From Amphirosellinia nigrospora (Eukaryota; Ascomycota; Sordariomycetes; Xylariales; Xylariaceae): 64,000 bases of DNA. Where the stretch lies: NCBI GenBank assembly GCA_004123355.1, contig SCHM01000002.1, positions 7,289,569 to 7,353,568 on the forward strand, written 5' to 3'. Under the pieces are notes generated by a model. The model worked only from the letters and a program-made list of their open reading frames with translations. It searched no databases and had not been told where the DNA came from. This document shows, in pieces, positions 1-13,465 of the stretch. Both the position numbers and the translations under genes were made by a program. Position 1 is the first letter of the stretch; every line of letters starts with the position of its first letter.

Positions 1-356
1 CCGCTTCCCGGAGCCTGCTACCAAGCGATCCCAGTCTTCGGCACGCCAGCCACCCAAAAGGCCCCATCCTGGTCACCGAACTCCTCGTCCCAGTCATCGT
101 AGAAGTCAAAGCTAAACTCGGCCGCCCCTCGTGCTCGCTGACGTTCTCTTGTTCGTCGAGCGCGCTCTTCGCGGTCACCCAGACAGACTGCGGTACAGCT
201 GTCGAATGCGGAACCGATGGAACCGAGGCACGGTGTAACATAACTATGCCCAAAGCTCCAAATGCCAGCTGCGGCATTCTCTGTGACGGTTTCGGTGGTC
301 TGGGATATCTGGTTCCAACGTTGCCGAAGGCGCGGATCTTCGAGGAACGTCGCCAT
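1..356 (-). CDS. Conserved fungal hypothetical protein, 5' part (runs off left edge)
   Basis: The protein begins MATFLEDPRLRQRW at an ATG whose first base is 356 and continues through an EFSFDFYDDWDEEFG segment. I recall this arrangement (acidic FYDDWDEE stretch after a CLGDREERARR motif) from conserved proteins of unknown function in Sordariomycetes; no catalytic motif is visible. The direct frame stops at 18-20. However, the frame one base back, entered at the C run at 62-65 (G run on the coding strand), reads GLLGGWRAEDWDRLVAGSGK to the window edge and looks like the natural continuation. One base therefore seems to be missing from that run. A TATA-like TTATATAA lies at about 379-388, upstream of the start on this strand. 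Function unknown; only the N-terminal third or so is present. Confidence 0.7.
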
Positions 357-2320
357 AGTTCGGCGCAGCGTATATCGTGTTATATAAAGAACGGTAGATA
401 AACCCGGGCTTGAGACGAAGGGAGACCAAAACTAACGCACGAAACGATGGATCCTAGAGAGTGTTCGTGTGGTGATGACCCGATGCTGTGCTGCGTTGCG
501 CAGATTATTAGCGTGCCTCTGGGAGTTAGTTCGGAAGCGACCATAAGCCGTCCATGAAATTGACGAGGCCACGAAGAATAAAAGCAAAGCGTAAGTTAAG
601 GAGCATGCCACTTCGAAAAAGGCCCAAGAGAAAGGGACTATTCTGTGGCTAAAGCTGATTATGGATCAATTGGCAAACTTACAGCGTGGTGGTTCGAAGG
701 CTCAGTTGATGGAAGGGATCAGGCTTCAGAGGGTTCTGAGCTCGGTGTGCTTCCATTAGGGAAATTCCAAATGCAAATAGCTCTCATGCAGCAGGATGCG
801 CAAATCAACCGTTATCCAATTAATAGGGTGCCTTAGGTATTCAGGGATTGGGTCCACGGAGCTGCTGCGTAGGTAGCGTAGCTGTAGGTACATCGAAATG
901 CAGGGACTCGGGGAATGTTGGCAGGTGGTTACGTGGACAGGTACCAGTGCCGACTAGTATAGGTGGTGAGAGATGGATTAGGATCGCTATTGTAGGAAAA
1001 GAGGGTAAAGATGATGATGCTTAATGGAGGAACGTATTGTATATCATCATCAACAAGATGACTTGCTACAGGTAGCCTTAGTGAGGTGGGTTGTGAGAAG
1101 TTGGGATGACCTCATCCCTTTACCTTTAGAGAAGTTGTTACTGTTGGGTGCTGAGACTGTGCTGTTAAGTTCCAATGACACGACATCCTACCTAGGTCCT
1201 TGGGTACCTGTAGGTTAGGTCCGTAAGGGTGACAGTTGTGACAGTTACTTAGCTAGGTAGTGTGTGGTACCGTACTACCGCTAGAGTACACTACATGTCC
1301 CGCCCCAATAACCGGCGACCCCACCTTTTCCTCTATACAGTACATTAGGCCTCTTGGCCCCCACCTTACAGTAGGTATGTATGTCCTCAAGCCGCCAGCT
1401 GGCGTCCATTCACCCTTTGTTCCAGCCACTCAACGAGTCCCGACTCTAGACAGTCTAACCTCTTTCGAAAATTGTGAAGCGGTGAGGTTTGGCAAGAAGC
1501 GAGCTTGCCGGTTGCGAACCGCTTGTCTTCCACTCCCCATTGAATGGAATACATTGAATACCACCACCACTACCAGCACATAGCCCCATGTGCTGCTGTA
1601 CCATTACCCAGGAACTCATTTCATACTTGTATACTAGAGCCTACACGTTGTTTGACAATCATCCACCTACAAACCCCTCACAAACAGGTACTCAACTACA
1701 AACCTAGCATCCCCTGCCATCGCGAGACTTGCTCTACAATACAACTGCAGCCGATTGTACTGAGCAGCGCGCAACGACAAAATCTCTTCCTCACACGCTC
1801 TGTTCGAATGCGCCCAGCTACGCCATCTCTTATACCATCGTATATAAATTCATGATCACTCTCCATATCGCCCACGATGCTTAACACGGTGCCCCAAGGT
1901 GGTTGGGGTGCCAGTGCAGCCGTTACTCCCAACCGTAAGTCCATGGATTTCCTTTCATCGATCATCGATGATGAGCCGCACGCGTTGAAACCCCATGTGG
2001 GAACATTTTGATCTTTGATAACCACGCCATCCCAAGCACTTCGCGACTGAGCTAGTTTAGTTGGGATCGAACAGCCGGCGCGTCTCAAATCACACGCCTC
2101 GCTCCGGCGGTTACGATGCTCGTTATGTACCAGACAACATCAGACGTCTAGGTAAACGGGGCTTACCCTTTGTCTCGAGGCGGGCCCGATACACAACTCT
2201 TTCAGCGTCGTGTTCTTTTTGTAATACGCCATGGTCCCTCGCGTCGATGATCACACGGACCTTTCGCAACCGAAAAACCTGGTGCTGACATGTCTCTTGC
2301 CCGTAGCCTTCAACTCGGCA
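357..2320. other. Intergenic, divergent promoter region
   Basis: About 2 kb between the left-edge gene and SAC3, which are divergently transcribed. Short open frames occur on both strands but none shows a recognisable domain, a good intron structure or coding-like composition. One copy of the ACCTAGGT palindrome lies at 1190-1197. I see no RNA gene or repeat here. Confidence 0.6.
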
Positions 2321-5300
2321 ATGCCTCCACCTGGAAACCCGTTTTCTAAGCCACTCGCAAATCCTTTCCAGAACAGCAACACCAACGCCCAGGCGCCCGC
2401 AGCGAACCCTTTTCTCCCGTCGGCTCAAAAGAGTAACCCTTTTTCTACGACAACGTCTTCTTTTAAACGATCAGCGTCACCATCATCGGCACAGCCAGCA
2501 AATGGGGCTATCACAGCGACTCGAAATCCGTTCGAGCAAGTCTATCAAGAAAGCTCCGTGCCAGGCTTACCATTGTCTAAGCCGTCAACGGCCGGCGTGC
2601 GCAGATCATCGCCGAGGCCACGCGCACATGACCCGAGAACAGTTGCCGAGTTTGTCCAGCCAGCGTGGCCTAACGGATTGAAAACGCCTGCAGCGCCGAT
2701 AAACGAATCCACAGACGCAAGGAAACGGAAAGGCGGCTTAAGTGCCCAGGTAATGGGCAAAATGGTAGAGTTATATCTGTTCCTCCAAGCATGGTAGGAA
2801 AGCGTGGAATTGTGTCTGGACTCGGCGCGAATTCGCAAAGTCCAATTCTCAATGGGGTTTCAAATAGTTCCCTAAAGCATGATGGTCGTTCTTATGAACT
2901 AGCGAGTAAAATCCAACAACAGCTCGCAAAGGATCGAATCAAGCCCCCTCAATGGCCCACCAACCCAGGGAGTCCCAAGCAGCGCCAAGCAATGGAAAAC
3001 TTTCGGGAGTCGTACAAAGCATACAGAGAAAAGGCGCGAAAATCATTAATAAGGGCAGGGCTAATTGACGACCCTGACCAGAGACGCACCCTGCAACAGG
3101 CACTAGACTTTCGGGGGATATCCGAAGAGATGTGCCCCGAATGGGAGAAGGTCACTAGGATTATCGAATATGATGTTAGAAATCCAGAGAAAGCATCAGA
3201 TGACTCCGGCGACCTTGTTGCGGTACCTTCGCTCATGGTGAAGAGGTTGGCCCGATCGGCCGCGGGCCAGGACGCGCCACTTCCAATGGATGTTCGCTCT
3301 TTCGCCACCCTTCGGAAGACTCTGGACTACCTTATCGACGATTTGATACCAGAAGATAGTCTTTTGCCGTCGAAGCACAACTTCCTTTGGGACAGAACGC
3401 GAGCAATACGAATCGACCTATCTGTACAAAAGTACAATTTGACGCCAGACGAGAGAACAGATCTTGTCTATTGTCTGGAGACAATTGCTCGTTTTCATGT
3501 CACTGCGTTGCATCTTCTCTCACAAGATGGCTTCGCGGCTGAGGACTTTTCTGAACAACAAGAAATCGAGCAATTAGGGAAAACTCTGATTTCTTTAAAA
3601 GAACTATACGATGATTGTGTTGAGCAAGGTATTGAATGTCCGAATGAAGCTGAATTCCGGGGCTACTACATTGTTTTTAATGCCCGCAATCCATCTATCA
3701 AAGAAACTGTGGAGGGTTGGGGTACTCGCCTTTGGAATACTAGCGGAATTCGTACAGCGATGTGTTTGGTTGAGTCGTTGCAAAACACCTGGACTCTCCA
3801 GGGGCCTTTAAACCCATTCGCGCCAACAGAACTTGCTTTGGGCGCAGCAGCTATATTCTTCACAATCGTCTCTTCGCCGGAAATTTCGTATACCATGGCC
3901 TGCTTTGCGGAAATTCATTTTAATGATGTTCGAAGATCGATGCTGCAAATCATCAGAAAATCCTACACCAGGCCAAGGGATGGGCCGAAGGATATCACGC
4001 CAATGTTTCTAAAAGAGCGGTTGCGTTTCGATACGGAAGATGAAGCTGTTGAGTTCGCGCAAAAGCATGGCATCGTTTTTGGACAAGACGGCGTCCACCG
4101 ATACGCAATTCTTAACACTCGGCAAGCAATAGAAGAACCACGTATTCGGCATGCGTTTTCTCAGAGAATTGTTGAAGACAAACGTTCTGGCCGTCCTCTA
4201 CCTGATATTATTCACCAGACTGTATACCAAGAAGATAGAGGCGAGCCCGAGACGGTAGATCAAGAGGCAAGCTTGTTCGTTAATGACCGGCAAGACGCTT
4301 CTTTTGACACATCCGACCTTGTACACGACAGCGAGACAGACAGCGTCAATTCCACTATACCGTCCAGTCCTACAGCCACCGTCAACACCCAGTCAACGAA
4401 CGGAAAATTCAATAACTGGTCACAAGCTCAAACCACAGGCTTTTCATCCCTCCCAGATACCATTCATTCAGCACCGACGTCTAGGTCGGCAGTCGATACA
4501 ACACCCCCCGTCACTAGATTTGCATCAACACAAGATGGGCGTGCTCAAACGACCAGTAACTTTTTTGGCCAGCCCAATGGCGTGCCAACGGGAATAACCT
4601 TGGGTGCTGTAGGTAACAGTGATGAAACGAAACGATCCCAATCCTATGCATCAACACCAAGTCAAACCGGCAAAGGGAATACTGAGATTGATACATTCGT
4701 TGCACCGAGCAGCTCTACTTCTAACGGCATTTTTTCTTTTCTAAAGAACGACAAAGGATCATCAGATGTAGCAGGAGCTCAACTCAGCTTACCTTCTCCT
4801 CTCGGTGCTTCTACAAAGCCATCCTTGTTCTCCAGCATTGATGCCGGAGGCAAGTTATTCGGAGCTGTAGCTACTACGCCAGCCATCACAGTTTCTTCGA
4901 GTTTCCTGGAATCTTCTATTGCCCCTGCTCATCCCAGATTCCCAGTATATCTAGTGGCCGGTCTTTGTTTGAACAAAAACCACCTTCAGTTCCTCCGAAC
5001 AATGTTAACGCATCTGTGGGTAAGTAGCGCCTCCTATCCTATCCCCCAGCTGATAGGCCAGATATGCCATATTTTATTTACCGCCTCGCCTGATGGGCAA
5101 CCTATTTTACCTCGTGGTTATCGACTAACATCAAATTAGGCCCGAACCTGCCGACTTTCTCGCCAAATCCTAAACCCATTCTTCCGCCTTCTAGGCAAGA
5201 CGCAAATACCCTGGCCCTGTCAGAACCATCATCCTTACTTTCGTCAACAAAAGCTAGCTCAGAACGAGAGAGATTAGATCCTGATCAAAAAGTGACAAAT

Positions 5301-6624
5301 ACCGCCGTTCCTGTCACTATGCCCAAGAAGGATCTAATGGGTGATTTCACCCGGTGGTTCGTTCTGGCTGATAAAGGCTTGATGAATGACAAATTAGAGG
5401 CGCTTGCAGTTGAGCATGTATTAAGGAGTACGTGGGAAGACTTTAAGACTGCTGAGGAAGAGAGAATAAGACAAGAAGAGGATGAAAAGTCATGGGCCGA
5501 AGCGCTTAAGTTTCGCCATTATAGCCTCAAAGTCACCTTCTTCTATCGTTGGCTCGATATCACCCGCAAACGGAGGATTATCAAGCGTATTCAACTCGAG
5601 AAAGCAAAAGCTAAAAAGTGGAGTTCTCCTCAGAGTACCATAGAGCGTGAAGTCGCTGAAGGGGCGAAGCGAGAGAAGGCTGTTCAGGAGGCGAAGGAAC
5701 TTGTTGGAAGGAGGACCAAGGACCACACTCGGGAAATTGCGAGGATGCGAGAGTCAACACAGTCTCAGCAGAGTCTCGAGGAAGCTTTATTGGCCACGGG
5801 TGTCTTCAGCGGAATGCAGGACGAAAGAGCAGCTGCCCGTTATGCTGCTCGTGATGATGATGATGATGATGATGATGACGACGCGGTCCCCGAGAGTGAC
5901 GTGCTCCCAGCAGAGAAGCTCAGATTGCGCTCTGAGAACCAACGGCGGCGGAAATACGGTCCCTCCCTTGAAGCGATTTCCAGAAGCAAAAGCCTACAAA
6001 GACGGTTCGAAAACCGCTATGCTTCGCGCGATTTCGAGTGGCAGCGGCCGGGACACCCTCTCTATGTCCACTGGTAGCTTGCGGAACTCAACATTTAGCT
6101 CCAGTTATCGGTCGAGCCTGGGATTCAATCAGAACCGAGTTTCTAAATCTCGCCCTAATGTCTCGGATCCGTACTGGCGAATGAAGGCGAATGGCCTTGT
6201 ACAGATGCCTAACGGGGAGTATCTGCACGAGGCACTCGCACTACCAATGCTTCGGGAAGGAAAGAGGTTTCCAGGACTAGGCGGCTACGGACTACCAGCC
6301 GAAGAGTCATTTACCCCCAGTCAATCACCGCCTGCTGGTCTTGACCTGGTGCCAGTTTCTGTTTCTCCTACTCCGGCTGGGCGTATGGGAAACAATCGAA
6401 TAAACCGATCACCATCCGTTATTGACGGCGTCACGCGCAAGCGTAGACGTGAAATCGAAGACAAGGATCTAACTGCGTATAGAAATGAGGCACCCGCAAG
6501 TCGGAAGCGAGCTAAGAGCAGCGACCGTGCTAGTGCAACATCCCCAAGTTCAGATCAGGATTTTCTTGACAGCATCGCGAGCCTTCTCAACCAGGTCACT
6601 ACAGTGGCCAAATCTTCATCTTAA
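2321..6624 (+). CDS. sac3: SAC3/GANP family nuclear mRNA export factor (TREX-2 scaffold)
   Basis: Sac3 is the scaffold of TREX-2, which couples transcribed genes to nuclear pores for mRNA export. The N-terminus (MPPPGNPFSKPL) is rich in NPF/FxNPF-type repeats, as in nucleoporin-binding tails. The SAC3/GANP domain follows (roughly residues 200-560), including EMCPEWEKVTRIIEYDVRNP and the helical LRKTLDYLIDDLIP region. Near 5340-5620 is a basic helical stretch (FFYRWLDITRKRRIIKRI) resembling the Cdc31/Sus1-binding part. Introns: probably 2750-2802, uncertain, and a clear one at 5020-5139 (GTAAGT, branch CTAAC, TTAG). A GAT repeat at about 5852-5878 encodes ten Asp. The frame slips twice: near the CCC at 4941-4943 (one base missing) and at about 6030-6045 (one extra base or two missing). 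An in-frame ATG at 2231 is an alternative start. About 1375 aa. Confidence 0.9.
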
Positions 6625-7630
6625 CACCGAGGGACAACGCAAACTCCATACCCTGGGCTTGAAACCATTGATTGGATCCGCTGCATTCCCTAGATGAGGT
6701 TATCAAAAAATTGGAATGTAATCGTCCATCGTACACTACATAATTGCATTGACTGGCGTTTTTTTATTTCACCCACTTGGAAAAACGGACTTTGATTTGA
6801 GCACAGCGCTTTGATACGCGGCATTGCATTTCATACAAACCGGCGTAGTGCGGCGAATGAGAACGGAATGGCATTACAAGAAATAAGTACAACGAAAATT
6901 AGGCGGCAAGGCGAAGGGCGTTTATTATCTATCTTGATTCTTGTTTTTTTTTTTTTTTTCAGGCTTTTTGTTATTGTCTTGCCTTGCGCAGCATTTGGTT
7001 CTGCGGTATTGCCTACAAAGTAGTGATGAATGATGATACCCGGCATGTACGCAGCGCGCAGCGGAGTCAGTGTTGGAATTGGAGAACAACATGTGAGGAA
7101 GAGGGAGGTGGGTGGAAGGATAGGGGAAGGAAAGCATAGCATCTAGCCAAGATGACAATAAGGTCATCGTGATGAATAACACGATGCTAAAGCAGTTTGC
7201 TCTGCTTCTGAAGCTTCCCGCACTATTACTCCCCATATGTGTATGATATCGTGAATGGAAATCAGTCCCGTAATTAAACGTGTGAGGAATTACAAGAACA
7301 AACAGATAATGTTGTAGTGGGCGCCTTGATTAATGAGCTACCACATAGACTGCTTTATCTACATGCGCAGAATCCCATCACTCCGTCTATAAGTTGTGGC
7401 CTCAAGCCTGTCAACCACATGACGTATTTCTAACCGACATTCTCTATCCTGTATCCTGTATCCATGGCACATTCATTCGCCTCTCTGAATTATTTCTTTG
7501 GTTCGTCGCTTTGTCATGAATCGTTATTCCTCACATCCAGCCAACGTCAAAAGCCCGACACGGCTACTCCCCGACGCATTATTTACCATTAATAAACTCC
7601 CTGTATCATATCATATAATCTGACACACGA
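6625..7630. other. Intergenic region between convergent genes
   Basis: The 3' flanks of SAC3 (+) and the channel gene (-). It holds a 16-nt T run at 6944-6959 and otherwise no supported gene; the short ORFs on the minus strand here are made of the poly-A translation of that run. Confidence 0.6.
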
Positions 7631-10189
7631 TTACACCATATCTTGATCTTCGCGTTCGCTAGAGCAATCCGCCGATGGACGATTCGTAGCCCTACTCCTA
7701 CGGAGGGTGCCCACTGAACGACTGAACAATCCTCTATTGCTGCCCCTAGCACTGTTATTAGTCGAAGGTCGCTCAAGGTTCATGCTAGTTCTTGCGCCGG
7801 TCGTTGAACCGGATGGCGGCTCCTCGTTGATGCGGGGGAGCTGCGTGGTCGGAATTTATTATTTGCCAGCTTGCGGCTAGCAAACACATCCTGGAACATA
7901 TCGCCGGCATCAGCAGCGGCCCGAGAATTGGTTCTTCTTCGTGTTGCAGAAAGCATGGCAGGATCCACCATTGGGTGTTGGTTCCCGTCTTGATACGACG
8001 GTGGCGAAACATTGCTCTGGTAAATGGAAAGTCCCTGCCGGACACCTGGAATTGTTGGCGTGGCTGTTCGATGCCAAGGCCACCATGTGGTTCATCAACT
8101 CAATGGCGAACCTGTTGTGGCGGGTCAAGCGTAACAACTCGTTCTGGAAGCTCGATTTATGGAAGCAAATGAAGTTGACTGTCATACTACACGCCTTCTC
8201 AAAGCTGACAAGCTCCGTGATAATCTTGCTAGTGTAGTCACGTTTGTTCTCCAACACATACTCAGTCATGCGGGCCTCAAGCTCTGTGATAACCGACGAA
8301 GGCGTGCCATATTTGATCTGAAGCGTAAATATGTCCGCTAACGAGCCGCTACGCCGATGATTTAGGATGAACAAGGTGTTCAATATAGAGTTTGGCGCCT
8401 GGACGATGTGACCTTGCATCTTCTTGAATTCTGTAAATAATAAGGAGATTTCAGTAACATAGTAGTCATCGCCTTGTAAAGTTGTTCCGGTATTGCCATA
8501 AATTGTCACACGGTCACCCACATCAAACGGATGTTTGACAAAAACGAAGATTATCGACTGAAGAAACTCCTGAGCTGTGGCTTGTAGGACCCAGGCGAGG
8601 CCGAGAACGGCAGAACCGGCCGAAGCCAAGGCAGCTGACGTATATGGGGAAATCGTAGAGATGAAAACAAGGATGGCGATGATGAAGATAATGACGAAGA
8701 AACTCGATCCAACTTCGTAATAACTGAATCTAGATCTTTGACCGACGCGGCAATCGCCTTTTTCTCGCGATGAACCTCGTCAACAAATGCTTCTAGTTCT
8801 TCCATGGAAACGTCGCCATTGAGATCACGGTCGAAGACCATGAACGCAGCCTCCGCAGATTCAGTATTAGGGAACGCGGGATTCAGGTCTGCAGGTGTGA
8901 GAACATCGCTGTCATTCTGTACGTAAGTACGGAATAGTCGACGAGCTAGAACTTGGGCTGAATTTGAATTGCGTAGCAATTCAGATACCACTTTACGTGG
9001 ATGGCTGCTCAGCTTGATTTGTTTACCTGTGAAGTCACCAGCTACACGGGTGGTCATATCTCCAATCTTGGTCGCAACCTCTCGCGCATTGTTGGCAATT
9101 ACGCCCAATGGTGTTCTGACTCCTGAGCCGGCCCGAGTTCCATGACTGCCTCTTCCGAGACTAGTCGATCTTTTGAATGTTCGTAAAGATGGACAAGATA
9201 CCTAAAGTTCATGTGAGAAAAAGGAAATAGTAGTATAGACTGTGAAAACTTACGCTATACTTTGTTTATTTACCTCAATGCGATTCGAGTACGCTGGTGG
9301 AAAGAGGCGGCAATCCATTGAATGAGAATCTTCTCGACAAAGTTCAAGACGGCCAACACAAAGAGAGCGATGATGACTTTGTTAACGACACTCACCCACT
9401 GTAGATTGGGGTATGGGGTGGTAGATTCTTCTGGAACACGCGCTGGAACCTTATGGCCGTTCACAATAGGAGAAATGAGATGAGGATGGCAAGCAACCAC
9501 AGAAACAGGGCCAGATGAAGTTCAAGTTGGCGACCGACATCTCTCCACTTTGAGAAATTCCCAGAGCCCGTGATCTTAGCACCAAGCCGAGGACGTACGG
9601 CATGGCCGAGGTGGTGATCCTCGCTGCCCACAGAGATAACCAGACAACCTCGAGCCATATCCCAAACCACAGGAGCTGGACACCACGGGTCCGCCGATAA
9701 CGGCCTGCGAACCAGGATCCAAGAAGATGCCCAATAAAATAGGGATCAGTAGAATAGTGGTCACGGGCAAGCTGTATAGAAAATATCTGATGAAGCGTGG
9801 TAGGTTTCTAACGAGTTTATACGCCTTCCTCAGCTTGCTTGGGGACTCGGGCGGCTTATCGAGAACAGGGGTTTGGGCAGGCTGGTTGAAGACATCCTCC
9901 TTGGCGGAAGTATTTGTGCGCGCCCTCGAGTAAGAGCGTCGGACTTCAGTCCCCTCATTGCTGACAGCACGCTCGACCTGAAGCAATGTCAAATCATCTA
10001 CCAGGCGAGTAGCCTCATCGCGCGATTCGGCTACCGATAGATAGCGGGCATCCGGGACATGGCGATCTGAATCATGAGGACGTCTAGATGCTTGGGTCTC
10101 CCTTCACCACGGCTTGAGAAGGTAGAAGCATGCTCTAGTGTAGGCGAGCTTTTCTCGTCGAATTCATCGTCGGCTCGGATATTGGCCAT
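7631..10189 (-). CDS. EF-hand mechanosensitive ion channel, MscS family (fungal Msy1/Msy2 type)
   Basis: Calcium-modulated MscS-like channel of internal membranes, which releases ions under hypo-osmotic stress in the fission yeast relatives. In order: a polar N-terminus from [32 protein letters not shown], transmembrane helices ([40 protein letters not shown]), an EF-hand ([18 protein letters not shown]) preceding a further TM helix ([15 protein letters not shown]), and the MscS pore/beta region ([41 protein letters not shown]). The C-terminus is Ser/Arg-rich and ends at the stop at 7631-7633. One intron, 9202-9253. Ten single-base frame slips, all needing one added base and most in runs of 3-6, lie near 10100, 9687, 9560, 9474, 9280, 9172, 8701, 8074, 7974 and 7836. 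Protein similarity continues through every slip, so I favour sequence undercalls over a pseudogene. Expected length about 840 aa. Confidence 0.9.
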
Positions 10190-13100
10190 CCTAATAGATC
10201 GGCAGCATCGATGGCTACTAGAGATAGTTGACTGTTCAGCTTGAACGATATTCGGTACCAAGTATGAAACAGTATACAAGGGGTGCTGTAAAAAAAGAAG
10301 CGAGTGATTATAGATATTAGGGAGGTTGTTGTTATTGATTCGAGAACGAGTGAATGTTTGGGAAACAAGATGTTCAAACTTGGGCCAGGGAAAACGGAGG
10401 TATACTAGTACTGTAGGTCGCCAGCAGTCGCGGAAGGAGGCGGGAGGGGCGGCGGTGGTAGCAACTTCGGTCAAACTGCCATGGAAGTAGTGTACTTAGT
10501 GAACATGACGCGCTTCTTTGATTCCGTGGCCCACACGGTATCCACGGGTCTATACGGGACAGGGTCGCACAGCTGTACTGTGGACATACCTACCTAAGCT
10601 ACAGTTACACGTTCACCTAGATACCAGCTGAGGTAGGTAATGCTCTACGTCGTCGGGGCAGCTGGGGCTACTGTTGTACACCTATATTTACACTACCCAA
10701 CTGTCGTGCGACATTACTGTAGATCTTACCGATGCGAACTGAACACAACTTCCTACCGCCCACTATAAAGAGCACAGCTTGATTCATGGGCTCAGATCAA
10801 CATAGTAGAGCCAGCCATCCCGAAGCTATGGCAGTAAGAAGTCAATTCGGATTGAAGCAACGTGGTTACGGAATACGTAAGTACTAACAGTTACATAATA
10901 CTATGTATACTGTCAACACGATGATAAGGCGCAGCGCCGCTAGAAAAAATTGACCCCGCGCTAGTTGATCCCAGGCTTGCGAGGCTATCTAGATGCAAGG
11001 GGCAGCCGACGCCACTGGTACTAAATGCCGCTCTGATGCTGGCTTGGCTGTGTACTTAGCGTACCCACGTCGTGCAGAAGTTTCCATGGTGCGGGGCAGA
11101 TTCACATGTGTTCTACAGTGCTAATAGCTCCTAATCCCTACCTTGCTTGGTGGTTGTATTGATTATACTATTCACCTAACCTCGCAAAAGTTAATCAAGG
11201 TGCAGCAATCTGCACAATTGTAGATTCAGATAGGTTGGGCCATTATGCCTAGGTATCACCTTCAAGCGCAGACACGAACGAGATGGACAATGTCAGAGTA
11301 CATTTGCTATTCGGACTGAGAGCTTCCAAACGTTCCAAGATCAGCGTTATCCTTTACTACTACAGGTAGACGGCGGCACAGCTATCTCCATAATACACCA
11401 TCTTTTATCTGCAGGCCTTCACGAATCAGACAGTTATATTCAATCGTGACAGTTGTGAAGCTAATATGTTGGGCATTTGCTTACCCCCTAAGCGCGACAA
11501 TACTAAATTGTGTGTTGCACTCCGTATCTACGCAGTTCAATAGAACCATATCGTGTTCCTCCTCCCTGTGCTTAGAGACAGCCTCGATCACTCAAGGGGT
11601 CAACAGTGCTTGAAATAAAAAGGGAAAAGCATTTGCCAATTACTCTAGTCTCCACCTATATGATGTCTTTATCTGCTTACCGCTTGTTTTTAGTCTTTTG
11701 TTTACGCGCCATCTATTACATTGTTGAGAAAGAAAAAAATCCTTATCAGCGTTAAATAAGGTATTGCTTGGCAGGATGCACGTCTGCAGATCATTTCCAA
11801 GCAAAAGCTCTCCCTGTTTGAGGTAAGCAAGTGACGTCATGCGAGATAATCTTCCCGCCGCTCAGGGACCCTGTCCTGACCCTGGTCTGCCCTGGCCCAT
11901 CGCCAACCAGCAAGGGTAGCATGCACCCTGTTAGCCGACCACCCGGACCATCGGATTTTTCCCACTTCAGTTAGCTCCTTGCGTGTACACTACAAAACGT
12001 TCAGTGCCAGGCAGTCGAATAATCAAAACATCGAGTGCACATCCTCAAACACACAAAGTGTTCAGTTACTTTTAATTGGCTCCGTTAGTCTCCGCCTTTT
12101 CCTATTGTGGGGTGAGACACGACACAGCACAACGATAGCACCAAGGGGGCCTGTGAATTATTCCAGGCTATCGGATCGTGAGATCTCATCTGAAATCTAA
12201 AGTTGGATGTACTAGGTGGCCCGGAACCGCGGTATCTCACATCAGATCTCTATCGAGTGAACGTACAGTATTATGGGGAAGATCCGACGCGCGCTGTCCT
12301 CCTCCTTTATCACTGTATAGGTACTGTTCACCTTATGCATGTAAACACCGTGTCGAAACCTACCGCCTTTCTCCTTCAAATAGACCAAGTAACCAAAACT
12401 TCTACGTATTGCTATCACAGTGGAACCTAAAGTGCCGACCTACTAAGAGCAAATGATTTATCAGCATAACACATGGTATGCGCTGTCATGACTAGGTAAA
12501 TGCAACTACGCGATCGATGTTTACAGTAGGACTCCTACTGTAGGAGGCATGTTCAAGGGGTAGCATGTTTTAACTCCTGATCACTAGTGAACTACAAGTA
12601 ACGCTCTACACTCTTGTCCGTTACAGTAGTTATATCTATTACCGTGCTACTCTACAGTGAACTCTCAATAGCTTGGGATATAAAAAAGAATCAGACCGGC
12701 CTTAGTCTGGCTAACACCCAATCAGGCTCCTTCACCACTAGAGCCGCCCAGATACCTACAGAAGACACAGCGACGATCTTGTTTTAAAATATACCTTGTT
12801 CTCGACTCCAAAATGCATCCATATATCCTATATATAACCAAGGCAATTGATAATAATGTGCATGCTTGCAATAAGTTGGTGCTCCTACAAACAACGTAGA
12901 TTTTCTCCTCGTAGTAAAAATACCATGAACTGCAAGTGAAAGTGAATCATACCTTTACAGTATCGAATACTTCTCGTGATTGTCAAGACTAATTCCGCAC
13001 CTCCCAATTCCTGATTCAGTGTTGTAAGGACATATACACCAGATATAAAACCGCATGCTAAGAGAGACTACCTAGCGCCAGTAATTCACAAGCGAATTTC

Positions 13101-13465
13101 CTAGCACTTAAATACGAACGTTACTCCTATTTTGGGTTTATAAGGCTTGATGCGCTCGGACAGTTGACGAGCTTTCTAAGTTCGTATTGTTTGTAGTAGC
13201 TCCAAGTTGCTAGGCAGCTAGAGCCTCGTTTCATCAAATAAGACAGAATCAATAGCTCCCCGGCCATCCCATTGTAAGACCATAGGAACGCTCATATAAT
13301 GCGTCATTTACTAGTGTTGGTAGCTGGCAAGGAGTCTGGGTGTCTGTGGCTTTGCTACTTTCTCTATCTCCTCAATACGAAACATATCCGTGTCGAGGGA
13401 CCTTGAGCACTACAGTTATAACTTGCTTAATCCGTGGCAGTTACTGTCACACGGATCCTGGCGAG
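10190..13465. other. Gene-free intergenic DNA
   Basis: More than 3 kb without a credible gene. A perfect 10-bp inverted repeat with a 1-nt centre occurs at 12522-12542. Many short tracts such as TACCTA and CTGTAG recur. Small ORFs have no recognisable domain or splice-supported extension. Confidence 0.5.

Noticed and set aside
5850-5881. GAT repeat as a non-coding microsatellite
   Set aside because: It lies inside the SAC3 reading frame and encodes an Asp run.
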